From: Thuidium tamariscinum
Taxonomy: Eukaryota; Streptophyta; Bryopsida; Hypnales; Thuidiaceae
Length of the DNA stretch: 64,000 nt
Direction of reading: 5' to 3'
NCBI GenBank assembly: GCA_947034885.2
Contig: OX344757.2
Location: 8,060,001 to 8,124,000 of the forward strand
Shown: positions 11,305 through 23,300 of the stretch, one piece after another
Numbering within the stretch: the first letter of the stretch is position 1
Layout of the letters: each line of letters begins with the position of its first letter
Made by a program: the position numbers and the translations under genes
The notes under the pieces: model-generated
Told to the model about the DNA's origin: nothing
Seen by the model: the letters and a program-made list of their open reading frames with translations, nothing else
Database searches by the model: none

Positions 11305-14230
11305 TTTCCTAACTATTTTCTCCCTTTAGCTCATTTGCATTTCTATAGTCAACGCTACAATGAGAGGGGGGTTGTTTTTCACTTGCATGTGCTTGAAAGC
11401 CATCAAATTTCAAAGGAAAAAAAAATTGTAGTTTGTAGATTTTTTGGGATAATTTTCATGAAGTCTTAAAGTGATCACTAGAAGATGTTAGCCCTTAATC
11501 CCTAATTCCTCATGAGGAATTAATCAACCAATCTACACAATGATGATGAAGTAAACTTCCTCAATACCACTTTTAATTCATTTATATTTCCACAATCTGA
11601 AGTGTGCTAAAAAGTTTTGGTTTTCTTATTTTGGTGCTAATAAAAACAAAAAAAACTATAAAGATTTTTTATCTTTAATAATTTTATGAACTTTTAAAGT
11701 CACTCCTTAAGATGTTAGTCCTCAATCTCTTTATTGGTCAACCAATCAATCTATGCATAGTTGATGAAATGGATTCCTAGCTTTAATACTACCTATTGTA
11801 GTTCATTAGTATATTTGCAATCTAAATTGTAATCAAAGATTGTTTTTCTTATTCATTGCATGCAAGTGAAAATCATCTATAGTAAAATTAAAAATGATGT
11901 TTTTTTGAGAATTTCTATAAATTTTGTAAGTTATAGGTAATGCTTCAAGCCTCTATGTGATGGGTGATAAAGTGCATTAGAAGAGTTTTGAGGCCTCTAA
12001 GAGACTGCAAGTTCTCGAAGTGTGGGAATGCAAAAATTGTTGTGGGAACATATAATTGCAAGAATTTGATGTGGTTGTGACTATGCCATGTCATTAATTT
12101 TTTTTGCATTTTAGGACCAATTTAAAAAAAATATTGGTCTGATAACAATTAGTAGGGTCTAGGAATAGTTTTGGGAACATACCCAAAATGGCCATTTAGA
12201 GGCCTTAAATCTCATCTAATGAGTTCTCCTAACACCATCTTTTTTAGCATCTATGCATTTCTACAACCACAATGACAAAGACATTTTTTATGCATATGAT
12301 GCAAGAAAATACCATCAAATTTCAAAAAGCTAAATATATATTTAGGAAGAATTTTGTAATTTTCATAAATTTTTAAGTTGTGATTAGAATATGTTAGTCT
12401 TTAATCCTTTTTGTATAGTGGGGTCCCAATCAAAATGGCGTTTTGGGATCTACAATAAAAACAATTCCAGCTCTTCCAACTTTGACAAAATCCCCAAAGC
12501 TCAAAAATTGATACTTTACTATGAATTTTTTTTTAAACATAACCTATAAGTTAACAACATGCATGCCAAATTTCAAGGTCAAAAGATTTACAAAAAAAGT
12601 TATTCAAAATCTACCAACATGTATAGTGGTGAAAAAAATTTCACTACTTTCAACTTTGACACCTTCCCAAGGATCAAATTTTTTTTCTTTTGCCATAAAA
12701 TTTTTGGCATGGAATAAACTCTATTTTCTTAATATGTGTGAAAATTCTCAAGGTCAAAAGTATAATATAAAAAAAGATATTCGAAATCTCCCAACATGTG
12801 CAATTTGAGAAAATTTTCACAATTGCCAACTTTGATACCCTCCCAAGGACTGAAAAATTGGTTTCTTACCATGAATTTGTTTATGGAAAGTCATCTCTAT
12901 ATTGATAACATGTGTTCGAAATTTCAAGTTCAAATGAATTACCAAAAAAAAGATATCCAAAATCTCCCAACATGTGTAGTTGTGAGGATGAGTTTTTGAA
13001 CCCTTAGTATAGTGTCATTTTGTGGGTCAAAATTTGACAAGGATGTAAAAACTCATCCTCACAACTAGACATGTTGGGAGATCTTGAATAACTTTTATTG
13101 GGTAGGTCTTTTGAACTTGAAATTTAGAATATATATTATCAACATAGAGATTATTTCATGCAAAAAATTTCATTGTAAATACACAAATTTTCAACCCTTG
13201 GGAGGGTGTCAAAGTTGGCAATAGTGAAAATTTTCTTAGACCTATACATGTTGGGAGATTTTGGATATCTTTTTTTTGGTAATTCATTTGAACTTGAAAT
13301 TTGGAACACATGTTGTCATTATAGAGATGACTCTCCGCAAACAAATTCATGGTAAGAAACCAAATTTTCAACCCTTGAGAGGTGAAAATTTTCTTAGAGC
13401 TATACATGTTGGGAGATTTTGGATATCTTTTTCTTGGTAATTCATTTGAACTTGAAATTTGGAATACATGTTGTCAACATAGAGATGACTTTCCGCTAAC
13501 AAATTCATAGTAAGAAACCAAATTTTCAGCCCTTGAGAAGGTGTCAAAGTTGGCAATTGTGAAAATTTTCTCAAACTACACATGTTGGAAGATTTCAAAC
13601 ATTTTCTTAAATATTAATCTTTTGAACTTGAAATTTTCACACATATTAATAACATAAAGCTTATTTCATGCTAAAATTTCATGGAAAAAAAAAATTCAAT
13701 CCTTAGGAGGGTGTCAAAGATGAAAGTAGTTAAATTTTTTTCATTGCTACACATGTTGGTAGATTTTGAATATCTTTTTTGTGTAAATATTTTAGCCTTG
13801 AAATTTGGCATCCATGTTATTATCTTATAAATGATGTTATAAAAAAATTTCATAGTATAATATCAATTTTTGAACTCTTAGGAGGCTATCAAAGTTGGCA
13901 GAGCTAAAATTGTTTTCATTGTAAATCCCAAAATGCCATTTTGATTGGGCCCCACTATACAACCATGCAATTTGTATATAGATAGTAGCTAGGATGGATT
14001 CTCCTAACATCATCCCAACATTGCATCATCCATTTTAATCAATTTGCATTTCAACAATGAATTGATACAAATTGACTAAAATTGATGATATTTTATTTTA
14101 TATTTATTGCATTTTAATGGAAACCATCACTAATTTTTTTTAAATGGACGGTTTTTGTAATTTTTACGAACTTAATAAGTCATGACTAAAAATTGTTGTT
14201 TCACTTTATTCCTAATTATTCAACTATCTA
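11305..14230. repeat. Diverged tandem array of about 235-250 bp units, interrupted by a foldback element
   Basis: Units recur with a shared order: a TCCTAAC or CTCAAT block, TTAATTCATTTGCATTT, a CACAATC block, a T-rich run, then TTTTAAAGT and GATGTTAGTCCTTAATC. Starts are visible near 11310, 11545, 11765, 12225 and 13995. The 12416-13957 foldback element sits inside the array, splitting it. A stray unit of the same type is near 24960-25110. The units show no open frame and no named family. Confidence 0.5.
12416..13957. mobile_element. Foldback element FB1, 1.54-kb palindrome with tandem repeats in both arms
   Basis: Almost the whole element is self-complementary. The left end TAGTGGGGTCCCAATC and the right end read inward TAGTGGGGCCCAATC continue as matching arms for about 600-700 bases each, meeting at a unique spacer near 13010-13065. 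TA flanks both sides (12414-12415 and 13958-13959), which suits a Tc1/mariner-type insertion. Each arm is built of units of roughly 175 bp, marked by CCAACATGT, CAACTTTGACACC and AAATTTCAAG. The left arm has about three units and the right about five. Frames here are repeats of the unit, not genes. A transcript would fold into a long hairpin. Confidence 0.85.
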
Positions 14231-14879
14231 CTTGTACTACAATAAATGGAGTATTTTATGATTTATAAAATATGAAAATGAATAATGAGTGAGTATTGGT
14301 AGTTACATTCTTAAAGGCCAACACCAAGGAGGCCACAACTACAAATATGGTTGCCACTAATATTTTGGCTTTAGAATTGACCAGCATATAGTATTTGTCA
14401 GGTGGAAACTCCAAAGTGCTTCATGGACAATGATATGAAACATGGTTGAGAAGCATTTAGTCATATTTACTACTCATTTATGTTGGAGTCATATTTCATA
14501 GTCACATTTCTATAGTGCTCATATTTTCTCTATTGTGGACAACCTATGGAAAATGTAGGCAAAGTATTGGTTTATATCATTAGAAGGGATTTGAGGGCAA
14601 AAGAAGCTCATTTCAGGCCTATTCTCGAAATCGTTCCCTAAGCTACTAGCTGTTGTTAGCCAACAATTACTAAATAAAAAATAAATAAAATTTGGGTCTT
14701 GAAATGCAAGAAAATTTTCAAATTTTATTTTATTTTTTCAAAAGAAAATTGATCACATGGCATTCTCTCAACCACTTTAGATCTATGTTTCCGTAGTCTA
14801 GGAACTCGAAGTCTTCCAGAGGCCTCCAATCTCCCCTAATGTTCTCTAGCCACCAATTCTTTAGGATTTTGAATCTCTA
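14231..14879. other. Gene-free AT-rich stretch
   Basis: CTACAATAAATGG near 14235 faintly resembles a CACTA terminus, and TCATATTT-type words recur to about 14540, but no second end or duplication is visible. No gene is supported. Confidence 0.35.
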
Positions 14880-15612
14880 GGGTCATTGCAAGAAAGGGCA
14901 TCCGTTTTTGTAGCATTCTGGATTTGGACGCTTTTTTTTCTGGGAGTACTATTTAATTAGAAAAACAATTTAAAAAAAATATGAAAAATATGAAAAATGC
15001 ATATACCTTAAAGAAGAAGGTTCCCTATGAAGGAAAAGCTTTGGAAAATTCTTGAAGTAGGAGAATTAGAAAAGTGCCAAAACTCATGAAAATGGGCATA
15101 TTTAGATTTTAATTTGTAAAAAATAGGAAAAGTTATTTTTCTCAAATCTAAAAATTGGCCATTTGGGTAGAGTTGATGGTGATGAGATTTTACCAAAAAA
15201 ATTATCTTAATACCATCATCAATGTTCAGAAATTGCATGCAATGGGAGTGCTGTTTGAATGCATGTGGAGGACATAAAATAATATATTTTTAGATTCCCT
15301 TTGGTAAGAATATGCTTTCCTACTATGCAAATTCACCATGAAAATTTCAGCTTTAGATCATTAAATTTGGGGACTCCGAACGTAGTAAAAACCCCTAAAC
15401 CTCTGTTTGTGACAAATTAAGAAAAATGGTTTTTAAATATTAAATTATTTTTTTTAATTTCTGAAAAATAAGGGATGTGAAAACCATCAAGTTAGAGAGG
15501 TCCAATAATTATTTCATATTGTTAGATCTTTAGCTTCAAAAGTTATAGCAGAAAAGAATGATGTCACTCCCATAGTGACGGAGAATAGGACCGGCGTTTC
15601 TTGCAATGACCC
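14880..15612. mobile_element. 733-bp element with GGGTCATTGCAAGAAA ends and TCTA duplication
   Basis: Both termini read GGGTCATTGCAAGAAA inward, flanked by the 4-bp direct repeat TCTA (14876-14879 and 15613-15616). The interior is AT-rich with no recognisable transposase. The element at 45741-46463 has the same kind of ends, nearly the same length and a 4-bp duplication, so the two form one family. Four-base duplications occur in Sola and Ginger groups, but I cannot assign the superfamily from the termini alone. Confidence 0.8.
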
Positions 15613-15616
15613 TCTA

Positions 15617-16101
15617 GCTATTTCTTCTTTTGCTTTTGAATTTCTTATTGCCTCCCGGCTCTTACTTCTTTGTACCCTCTTGTTGCCTCTTAGTTCTTGC
15701 CATTTGTTGTTTTGCATTGCATCTTAACTCTTGCTTCTTGTTGTCTCTTAACACTTGCTCTCGGTACTTGCTATCTTTTTCTTCTTGTTTCCTCTACTAT
15801 GATTGTTAATTCATTCTTTTTGTTTTTTGCAATTTCAAGATATTTATGTATTTTGACCTTTTTCTTGCCCTAAACTTGTGGTACATGTTTTTCATTATCA
15901 TAAACCTTTGAAGGTTGAGCCTTATTGTTCAATCATTGAAATGGAACTCCTTCATTGTAGATGTAGGCACCAAAAAATGGAACTAAGTTGTTGGAGGTTG
16001 TTTGCAATACAATAGAGCCAATACCTTCATATTACTGTAAGAAACACAACCATGCTAGCATTTGAGCATAGAAATGCAAGTATATGAGCCTTGAATATAT
16101 G
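15617..16101. other. Gene-free stretch with a CTTCTTG-type repeat
   Basis: Words such as CTCTTRCTTCTTG and TTGCCTCTTAGTTC recur between 15640 and 15800 as a loose tandem array. No gene is seen. Confidence 0.35.
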
Positions 16102-16103
16102 TA

Positions 16104-17412
16104 CAGTGGGGTACCAATCAAAATGTCGTTTTTGAATTCGCAGTTAGAAAAACTTCAGTACTACCAACTTTGAAAGCCTCTCGAGAGCTCAAAAATTGGT
16201 ATTTTACCACGAAAATTTTACCACAGCATTATCCTTAAGTTAATTATATGTATGCCAAATTTCAAGGCCAAAAAATTCACCAAAAAAAAGTTATTCAAAA
16301 TCTACCAACATGGATAGTGGTGAGAAACATTTCACTACTTTCAACTTTGACACCTTCCTAAGGATTGAGTTTTTTTTCTTTTGCCATGAAATTTTTGTCA
16401 TGAAACAATTTCTATGTTTTTAATATGTATAAAAAATTTCCAAGGTAAAAAGTTTTTTTAAGAAGATATTTGAAATCTCCCAACAAGTGTAGTTTTGAGA
16501 AAATTTTCACAATTGCCAACTTTGACACCCTCCCAAGGGCTGAAAAATTGGTTTCTTACCATTAAATTTTTTTGTGAAGTCATCTATATGTTGATAATAT
16601 GTGCTCCAAATTTCAAGTTCAAATGAATTACCAACAAAAAGATATACAAAATCTCCCAACACCTGTAGTTGTGAGATAATTTATGTTGATAATATATTTT
16701 CCAAATTTCAAGTTCAAAACACTTAGCCAAAAAAAGATATTCAAAATCTCTCAACATGTGTAGTTGTGAGGTTGAGTTTTTACATTTGTGTCAAACTTTG
16801 CTCCCCAAAATAACACTATACTAAGGGTTCAAAAACTCCTCCTCACAACTATACATGTTGGGAGATTTTGTATATCTTTTTGTTGGTAATTCATTTGAAC
16901 TTGAAATTTGGAGCACATATTATCAACATATAGATGACTTCACAAAAAAATTTAATGGTAAGAAACCAATTTTTCAGCCCTTGGGAGGGTGTCAAAGTTG
17001 GCAATTGTGAAAATTTTCTCAAAACTACACTTGTTGGGAGATTTCAAATATCTTCTTAAAAAAAACTTTTTACCTTGAAATTTTTTATACATATTAAAAA
17101 CATAGAAATTGTTTCATGACAAAAATTTCATGGCAAAAGAAAAAAACTCAATCCTTAGGAAGGTATCAAAGTTGAAAGTAGTGAAATGTTTCTCACTACT
17201 ATCCATGTTGGTAGATTTTGAATAACTTTTTTTTGGTGAATTTTTTGGCCTTGAAATTTGGCATACATTTAATTAACTTGAAGATGATGCTGTGGTAAAA
17301 ATTTCGTGGTAAGATACCAATTTTTGAGCTCTCGAGAGGCTTTCAAAGTTGGCAGTACTGAAATTTTTCTCACTGCAAATTCGAAAACGACATTTTGATT
17401 GGTACCCCGTTG
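16104..17412. mobile_element. Foldback element FB2, 1.31-kb palindrome, same family as FB1
   Basis: The left end CAGTGGGGTACCAATC and right end read inward CAACGGGGTACCAATC lead into arms that match each other almost throughout, with the loop near 16775-16840. TA flanks both ends (16102-16103 and 17413-17414). The loop carries the same sequence as FB1 in inverted orientation (CCTTAGTATAGTGT). The arms contain the same roughly 175-bp units. FB2 is shorter than FB1 and has more equal arms. Confidence 0.85.
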
Positions 17413-17414
17413 TA

Positions 17415-18159
17415 CAAGTAGATGTCCTACAACCATTGAAGATGCTTAGAACATAAATATCTATAATATAGGTGTCCATAATATAAGTAACCTATAATCA
17501 AAGACAATTTCTATAATATAGACGCTTATAATACAGGCATCTAGATTCCTATGCTCACATGCTTGTAATCCTAAATTCACATAATAACAATTGTAGAAAA
17601 AAACATAGACCAATTATATGTGTCTATAATTTCTGAAAGTCATTACATATTTTGTATTAATGACTAATAAATGTCATTATTAAAGAGTAACATTCCTTCT
17701 TCCATTTTCTCTTTCCAATATGATTGTCTCACATGTACATCTGTCTAGAATTATACATACATACACATTCATTTTTGATTGCTCAAAGTCTTTGGCTCAA
17801 TTGCTAAACTACATTGTTGCATGATTGCAACATGTCATGTCCATTTAGAATGTATGAAAATACGGTTGCTAGTATATGAGCGTAGAAGTGTGAGCTTATG
17901 AGCCTCAAAGATGATGCACCTATAGTATAGGTGCTCATCTATAGAAACCTTCTATGATAAGAGTATATTTACACTAAAGGTACCTATTTATAGGTATTTT
18001 TACTATAAACACCTTCAAAGGTGGTAGTATATCTACTTATATACATATTAGAAGCTCACATGCTTGCATGTTCATGCTCACACACTAGCATCGTTGTATA
18101 TGAAAAATGTAACTACAATTTATAATTGAAGCTCTTTGGACCTTAGTCACCTTAGTCAC
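17415..18159. other. AT-rich stretch with short TATAATATAGG repeats
   Basis: CTATAATATAGG-like words recur between 17460 and 17550 and again around 17925-18050. No reading frame or named element is supported. Confidence 0.4.
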
Positions 18160-20486
18160 TTAACCCATTAACGTCCGTAGTCGATTTGGGGGGCGGCAAA
18201 GCAATCTGTGGTCGTATAGGCTCAAATTTCAAGAAGTGACGAGAATCTTCAGGAGGCTGAGATCTAACCGTACCGATGGAAGCACAGTGGCCAAATTATC
18301 TAACACTTCTGTAATTTTTAGTAGATAACATTCCCACTTGAATTATTATGAAGCATCTTTGTGGTCGTATGTATGCAGATGCGTATAAGACAGATTAGCG
18401 TAGTTTAGGGCTTGTATTTCTTTCCGTAGTACTCTTTCCAGTGAACACGCTGCCACGTCTTGCATCTTTCACGGTGAACCTGGTAAGCACGGACGTCAGA
18501 AGTTCCTGGGAGCGCTAGGTTGGAGTTCCCGTCCCAAATCTCTTCCAAGGCAAAGAGGTTCAGCTGAAGCAAGGCAGTTCAAAATCGTGCAAACGAACCG
18601 AACAGACCACGGACTCTATTGCATGAAAGCAAATAGTTTTTGAGCAACCGCGACATGCATAGAGCCTGCAATTCATTGCACCCATCCAAATCTAGATGCA
18701 ATCGGGACTACACAAAGAGAATAAATCGGCAGTGCAGCGTCCACTGACTGCCTTGAACCACCTTTGAATAGAATCTGAAACGTCAAATAGAGCTCCAACT
18801 GAAACTCACTTCTTCTGCTAAGCTAGTACGTACTCTTGTAACCATGCAAATTCATGCAATATCAAAGAAACACGTCACTGATTTGAACAAGACCAATTAC
18901 CTCGGACTTACAACAGACAACAATCACCCACCAACTACATCACCTAGATACATGCAACATACAATCCTTCAGCTGAAACTACCTTGAAACCTACCTGTAC
19001 CATCCGAATGTAATTGACTGCGATATGTATTCCCAAGCATGAAATAAAAACTGACAGAGCATGTAACCGCTGCTCCAAAACTAGACGGATCTCCACGCAG
19101 CTAGACCACCAGGCAGGCAAGCCCACTTGCAAGGGGGGCCGCCTTGCCAGACAACTTCCCCACCCCACTTGGACCTTCACCTAGTATCGTCCAGTCTGTT
19201 CCCAGCTCGATCTCCAGTGCGACAACCGAAGTTCTATTTCCAGAGTCGTTCGGACTTCGATCGAGGCACATTGCGTGGCTCACAGTCTGTCTGTTTGTCT
19301 GTCTCTCAATCAGGCAGACTTTCTTCTGGTTGATTTCCGGAACCACAGATTGAGTGAAGCGCACTTTCGATCATGTACTGCAAGTTAGACTTCTGCAACC
19401 ACAAACAGACGGGCTGATTGAGGAATCCATCACTGGATGAATCAATAGTATGGCACTCCGGGCCTGGCCTAAGGTCTTGCGTGCCCAAGGGATTCTGCTG
19501 CGGAATTAACAAAGTAGTTGATAAAAGAATTGGACAAGGCCGCAACTAAAGTATGTTAGAGGCTGAGCATTGTAATGAACTTCTTAATTCTGCCTCCTCT
19601 GTTGAGTCTTTGTCGTGAGCCAAGTTCTTCGTTGACTGCTGACATACAAACAGGGGAGAAAGCAAACAAGCTGCGGCCATAGGGAAGTGGGAACAGGGAC
19701 CTCACATTGCCCAGACACATTGCCCATTGCGCGTGCAAATTTCCATACTAACACCTTGCCCTTCCACTAACTCGAGAAGCTGGTAGGTGGAGAAATCGGC
19801 ACCCCATCCTGATCGGCCCCTTCCTACATCAAATTACCACAAGACAAACATGCAAATGCCATAACAAATATTGGGAACTCACGCAAGTCACATATGCATT
19901 CAGTTACTGTGCGAGGCGTTATACTCCTTCAAGGTCATCATTCTTTGCATAGCACACCTGCATTCACTAACTCGAGAAACAACACAAATTAGCGATGTGC
20001 AAACAACAGAAACAAGCGATTTGCAAACAAGCGATGTAAACGGCACTTGTTCTTGACACACCCACCATGACGTGGAGTTCAAATTGAAAGCAACAGTTCA
20101 AAACCTGGAGAGTTCAAAACAAGACAATTCAAAATTTGGCAAAGGGTTGTAGGTGATCCTTCATGCCTGCCTGAAATTTGCTACGCAAATGACCCGAACG
20201 AACTAACCTAACTCTGCTTGACCACGCCCATTCAGCTCCTAGTGCCAACACCGCCAGCAAGCATTGATCCTTGAAGCCTAATGATTCTCACCATGACACC
20301 ACATGAAGTCAATCATGAGTCCAACAAATGAAAAGCACCTCCTGCCAACAAAAACTTGGTGAGGTTGCCATCGCATTTAGAATTCAAATACAACGAGCAA
20401 TAATTTGAAAGACCAAATGTGAAAGCCAAACCAATGCATGAAGTTCCATGTCACTTACCCATGCATGAATATAACTGTTGCCTGAG

Positions 20487-22373
20487 CTACACACCAGTCC
20501 CGTGGGTATGAAAGAATTCAAAGCAAGAGTTCGTACACAAACGAACCCCATCACATTGACGACAAATCCATTGAGTGCGTCGCTTGCAAATGCGACATAC
20601 TCGACGGAGATTACTTTTGCTGGCAACATGGGTGATGACTCCGTCACATGGTGGAAGTTGGACAGTCCGTATGCGTAACGGTGTACCTCCAGCTTGGTAG
20701 GGCCGTCCCATCAAAGCATATGCAACCCGCAACTGAAATTCTTTATGGTTGAGAGGTTTCTCACCCAATGCTTTTGAAATTCCCTTATGAATAGTGAAGG
20801 CATTGGCAATGCAAGAATCCAAGGAAAAAAAATAAATTCGGTGCCACCACTTCTTCGTTGGAATTTGCGTGCTATAGTACGACCGGTTCTGGTCGCCTAC
20901 ATCAACTCCGCCCATCATCTTCGAATACAAAATCTGAATGGGCGATGTTGGCACTTCGGTAATCCGTTGTCCAGAGATTCGGTTGGTGACAACTCCTCCA
21001 GGAACCATGGGATCCGTTGCAGTTGCAAGGAAATACACCCCTTTCGTATCTTGCCAATGAATGGCTGCCATCTTCATATCCTTGTGCACACGCATGTGAA
21101 GCGTCCCTCGTGGCTCTTCTTGATTGATGCATAGACTCGTTGGGAAGCCCTTCCGCTGCTTACGAGTGGTTCCAACAGCATATAAACCACGTGAGAGTAG
21201 GTCATCAAACAAATAAGGTGAAGTAAAGTAGTTGTCAGTCGTCACTGTATACCATTGACCTTCGAGCCCCTTTGTCAATCGAGCAACCACTTGTCCAGCC
21301 ATGCCGATGTGCATTGCTGTTGGGTCTCCTCGCTGTGTATTCCCTTTCCTAACGTAGACTTCAAGCTTGTATACATAACTTGTCACAGAACATGCCATTG
21401 CCCAAATCTTTATGCCATGTGAAATAGGTTTTGCAGGCAAGTACTGCTTGAAGGAGCAAAAACGGCCATTGTAGGCCACCATACACTCATCTATAGTGAC
21501 GTAAGGAGACAAGTTCCAAAACTTCTGGAACCTCGCTTCAATGTGCTCCAAGATCCACCTACACTTTCCAATGGGGTCATATTCCGGGCTTTGTTTATCT
21601 ATTACAAAGTTCAGTCGCGAGGTCATATGCAAACATCGAAGGATGTATTCGAAGCGCCATCGTGATATGGTTCCAACCACATCTGGACAAAACAAGGCAC
21701 CTTGCCCTCGGCACCAGTAATCACGAATGGAAGGTTGTTTTTTCACGCCCATGAGACAACATATGCCAATGAACTATCGAAACTCTTCAAGTGTGATGGG
21801 TCTCATCGGTGATACACCACCCTTCCACTTCCCTGTTGCTGGATCAACATAATCAGCGTAGTCATTGCTTTCTCTAACAATTTTGCGTTGCAATGTTTCA
21901 TCCCAAAAAAGCAAGAAATATTCAATGGGTTGAAGGAGAATGTCAGTTGGAATGAACTCTGTAGCACCTGGTGGTTTCCCCACAAAAGAGTGCTTGGGTA
22001 GCAAAGACCAAGTCTTAGCATGCCAATTCAAGTCCGCATACTTCTGCTCAAGTTCAGGTGTCTCTATTTCAGGTTCCACAGAATATATTCCAAGTTCGGC
22101 TAATAATACCATGGGATCATCTTCTCGAAAATCAATGGAACTTGTACCACTAGAGAATGTGTTATCTTCACTCCCTAAATCACTTAGGGCGGGATCCCAA
22201 TCATGGGCGGAATCACTATCTGCTTGCTCCCATTCTCCCAGCACGACGTCACAAACTATAGCTTGGTCGTCGATACCTTCACTCCCTTGACCAACACCAC
22301 TATCGACGTTGTGTTCTCTCTGCTCCGTGACATTTGTAGATTGCAAAATTTGATAAGTGGCTCGTGGCACAGA
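20487..22373 (-). pseudogene. piggyBac transposase (DDE_Tnp_1_7), one in-frame stop
   Basis: Runs on the minus strand in a single frame from an AG acceptor-like site at 22374 to the stop at 20487, broken only by TAG at 21774-21776. The N-terminal part is acidic and then has the conserved region WDE..RKIVRESNDYA and WKGG. Counting from the Met at 21752, the catalytic aspartates are present: Asp88 in VTIDECM, Asp173 in TTDNYF, and Asp284/Asp287 in GGVDVGDQ. The C-terminus carries the cysteine-rich zinc-binding tail (CRICKRRTQWICRQC and later cysteines). No frameshift is visible, so decay is minimal and recent. If the TAG is a real sequence, the product is cut before the catalytic core unless read through. 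Its 5' end is uncertain because the open frame begins without ATG. Confidence 0.9.
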
Positions 22374-22514
22374 CTACACTCCAAGGTAACTTCTGAAGTC
22401 TATTTGTAACATGTGACCTCCACATACTGAATTTTTCCCATCTGCTAATTCAATTGCACCCAAGACTGTTCCAACAACGAATGGACAGGGAATAGAAAGC
22501 ATTTCTCCACCCCA

Positions 22515-23300
22515 CTATAAATTTTTTAGAAGTATGCAAATACGACAAGGAAATGGGGACTTTGCCCTAGTACTAGCCACAGTAAAGAAATGTGGACTAC
22601 AAGACAAGACATCAGGAGATTCCTCGTGGCTTGATTCTTCTCCGCAGTGAAGACCCGTTGAAGACGGACGACCTTGTTTTCCTCGAAGACCCCGCCCTGC
22701 AGACCTGCCGAAATTGCCAGCAAGCATCCCCGGGTTTGAGGTTGGAAAAACTTCTGGTCCTGCTACTCTTGCCTTTCGTGTGTACTTTCGCTTCTGTCGC
22801 AACAAAGCTGGGACATGCACATCTGTAAGGGGTGATGATACTTCACCGCCAATGCCTTTCGTGAGTGCTCCTTCAGATTGCGGTGCAATTGGCGCCTTTT
22901 GCTTTCGAACATACTTGTGTTTTGGTTTGATTGGGAAGAGCAAATCACCCTCTGCTGACTTGATATTCTCCTTGCCTTTGATTTGACTCGTACGTGCGTT
23001 GTCTTCAATTGCAAGAGCAGGTGACTCTTCAAGCGGGGCCACCACATTCTTGTCAGTTGTAGCAAGAATTATTAAAGGTTGAACTTTGTCAATGCAGCCT
23101 CGAAGTAAAGCTCCATGATTACCTTTTGATACATTTGAAGCAACCGAGACATGTGTGACGACATCACAGAAAGATGGTCTGCCGCAAGTCGGTGTGAAGC
23201 TGCATTGGGAATCCATCAGAGCTCCCTTCTTCACGCCTCGGACCCCAACCAAGCAACTTCGCTGAATGCCGATAGAAAAGGTAGCGGAGCTGCTCTCCAC
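22515..23300 (-). CDS. Possible 5' exon of the piggyBac gene: basic, AT-hook-like open frame
   Basis: An open frame of 261 codons without ATG at its start. It contains three basic patches: KPKHKYVRKQKAP, RQKRKYTRKARVAGP and GRSAGRGLRGKQGRP, the last two resembling AT-hooks (RGxGRP-like). It lies immediately upstream of the transposase frame on the same strand, within the element; CAAG/GTCGTC and similar sites could be donors to the acceptor at 22374. I infer a DNA-binding N-terminal extension of the transposase; an independent accessory protein is possible. A further frame at 23559..23164 overlaps it and may be a still more upstream exon or chance. Confidence 0.4.
   Translation of the reverse strand: MESSSATFSIGIQRSCLVGVRGVKKGALMDSQCSFTPTCGRPSFCDVVTHVSVASNVSKGNHGALLRGCIDKVQPLIILATTDKNVVAPLEESPALAIEDNARTSQIKGKENIKSAEGDLLFPIKPKHKYVRKQKAPIAPQSEGALTKGIGGEVSSPLTDVHVPALLRQKRKYTRKARVAGPEVFPTSNPGMLAGNFGRSAGRGLRGKQGRPSSTGLHCGEESSHEESPDVLSCSPHFFTVASTRAKSPFPCRICILLKNL

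Noticed and set aside
12521-13853. Series of similar 60-95 codon frames on both strands
   Set aside because: They are translations of the tandem unit of the FB1 arms and mirror each other between strands; not genes.
18944-20082. Several short frames at the left part of the piggyBac element
   Set aside because: They overlap on both strands and show no family similarity; treated as non-coding subterminal DNA.
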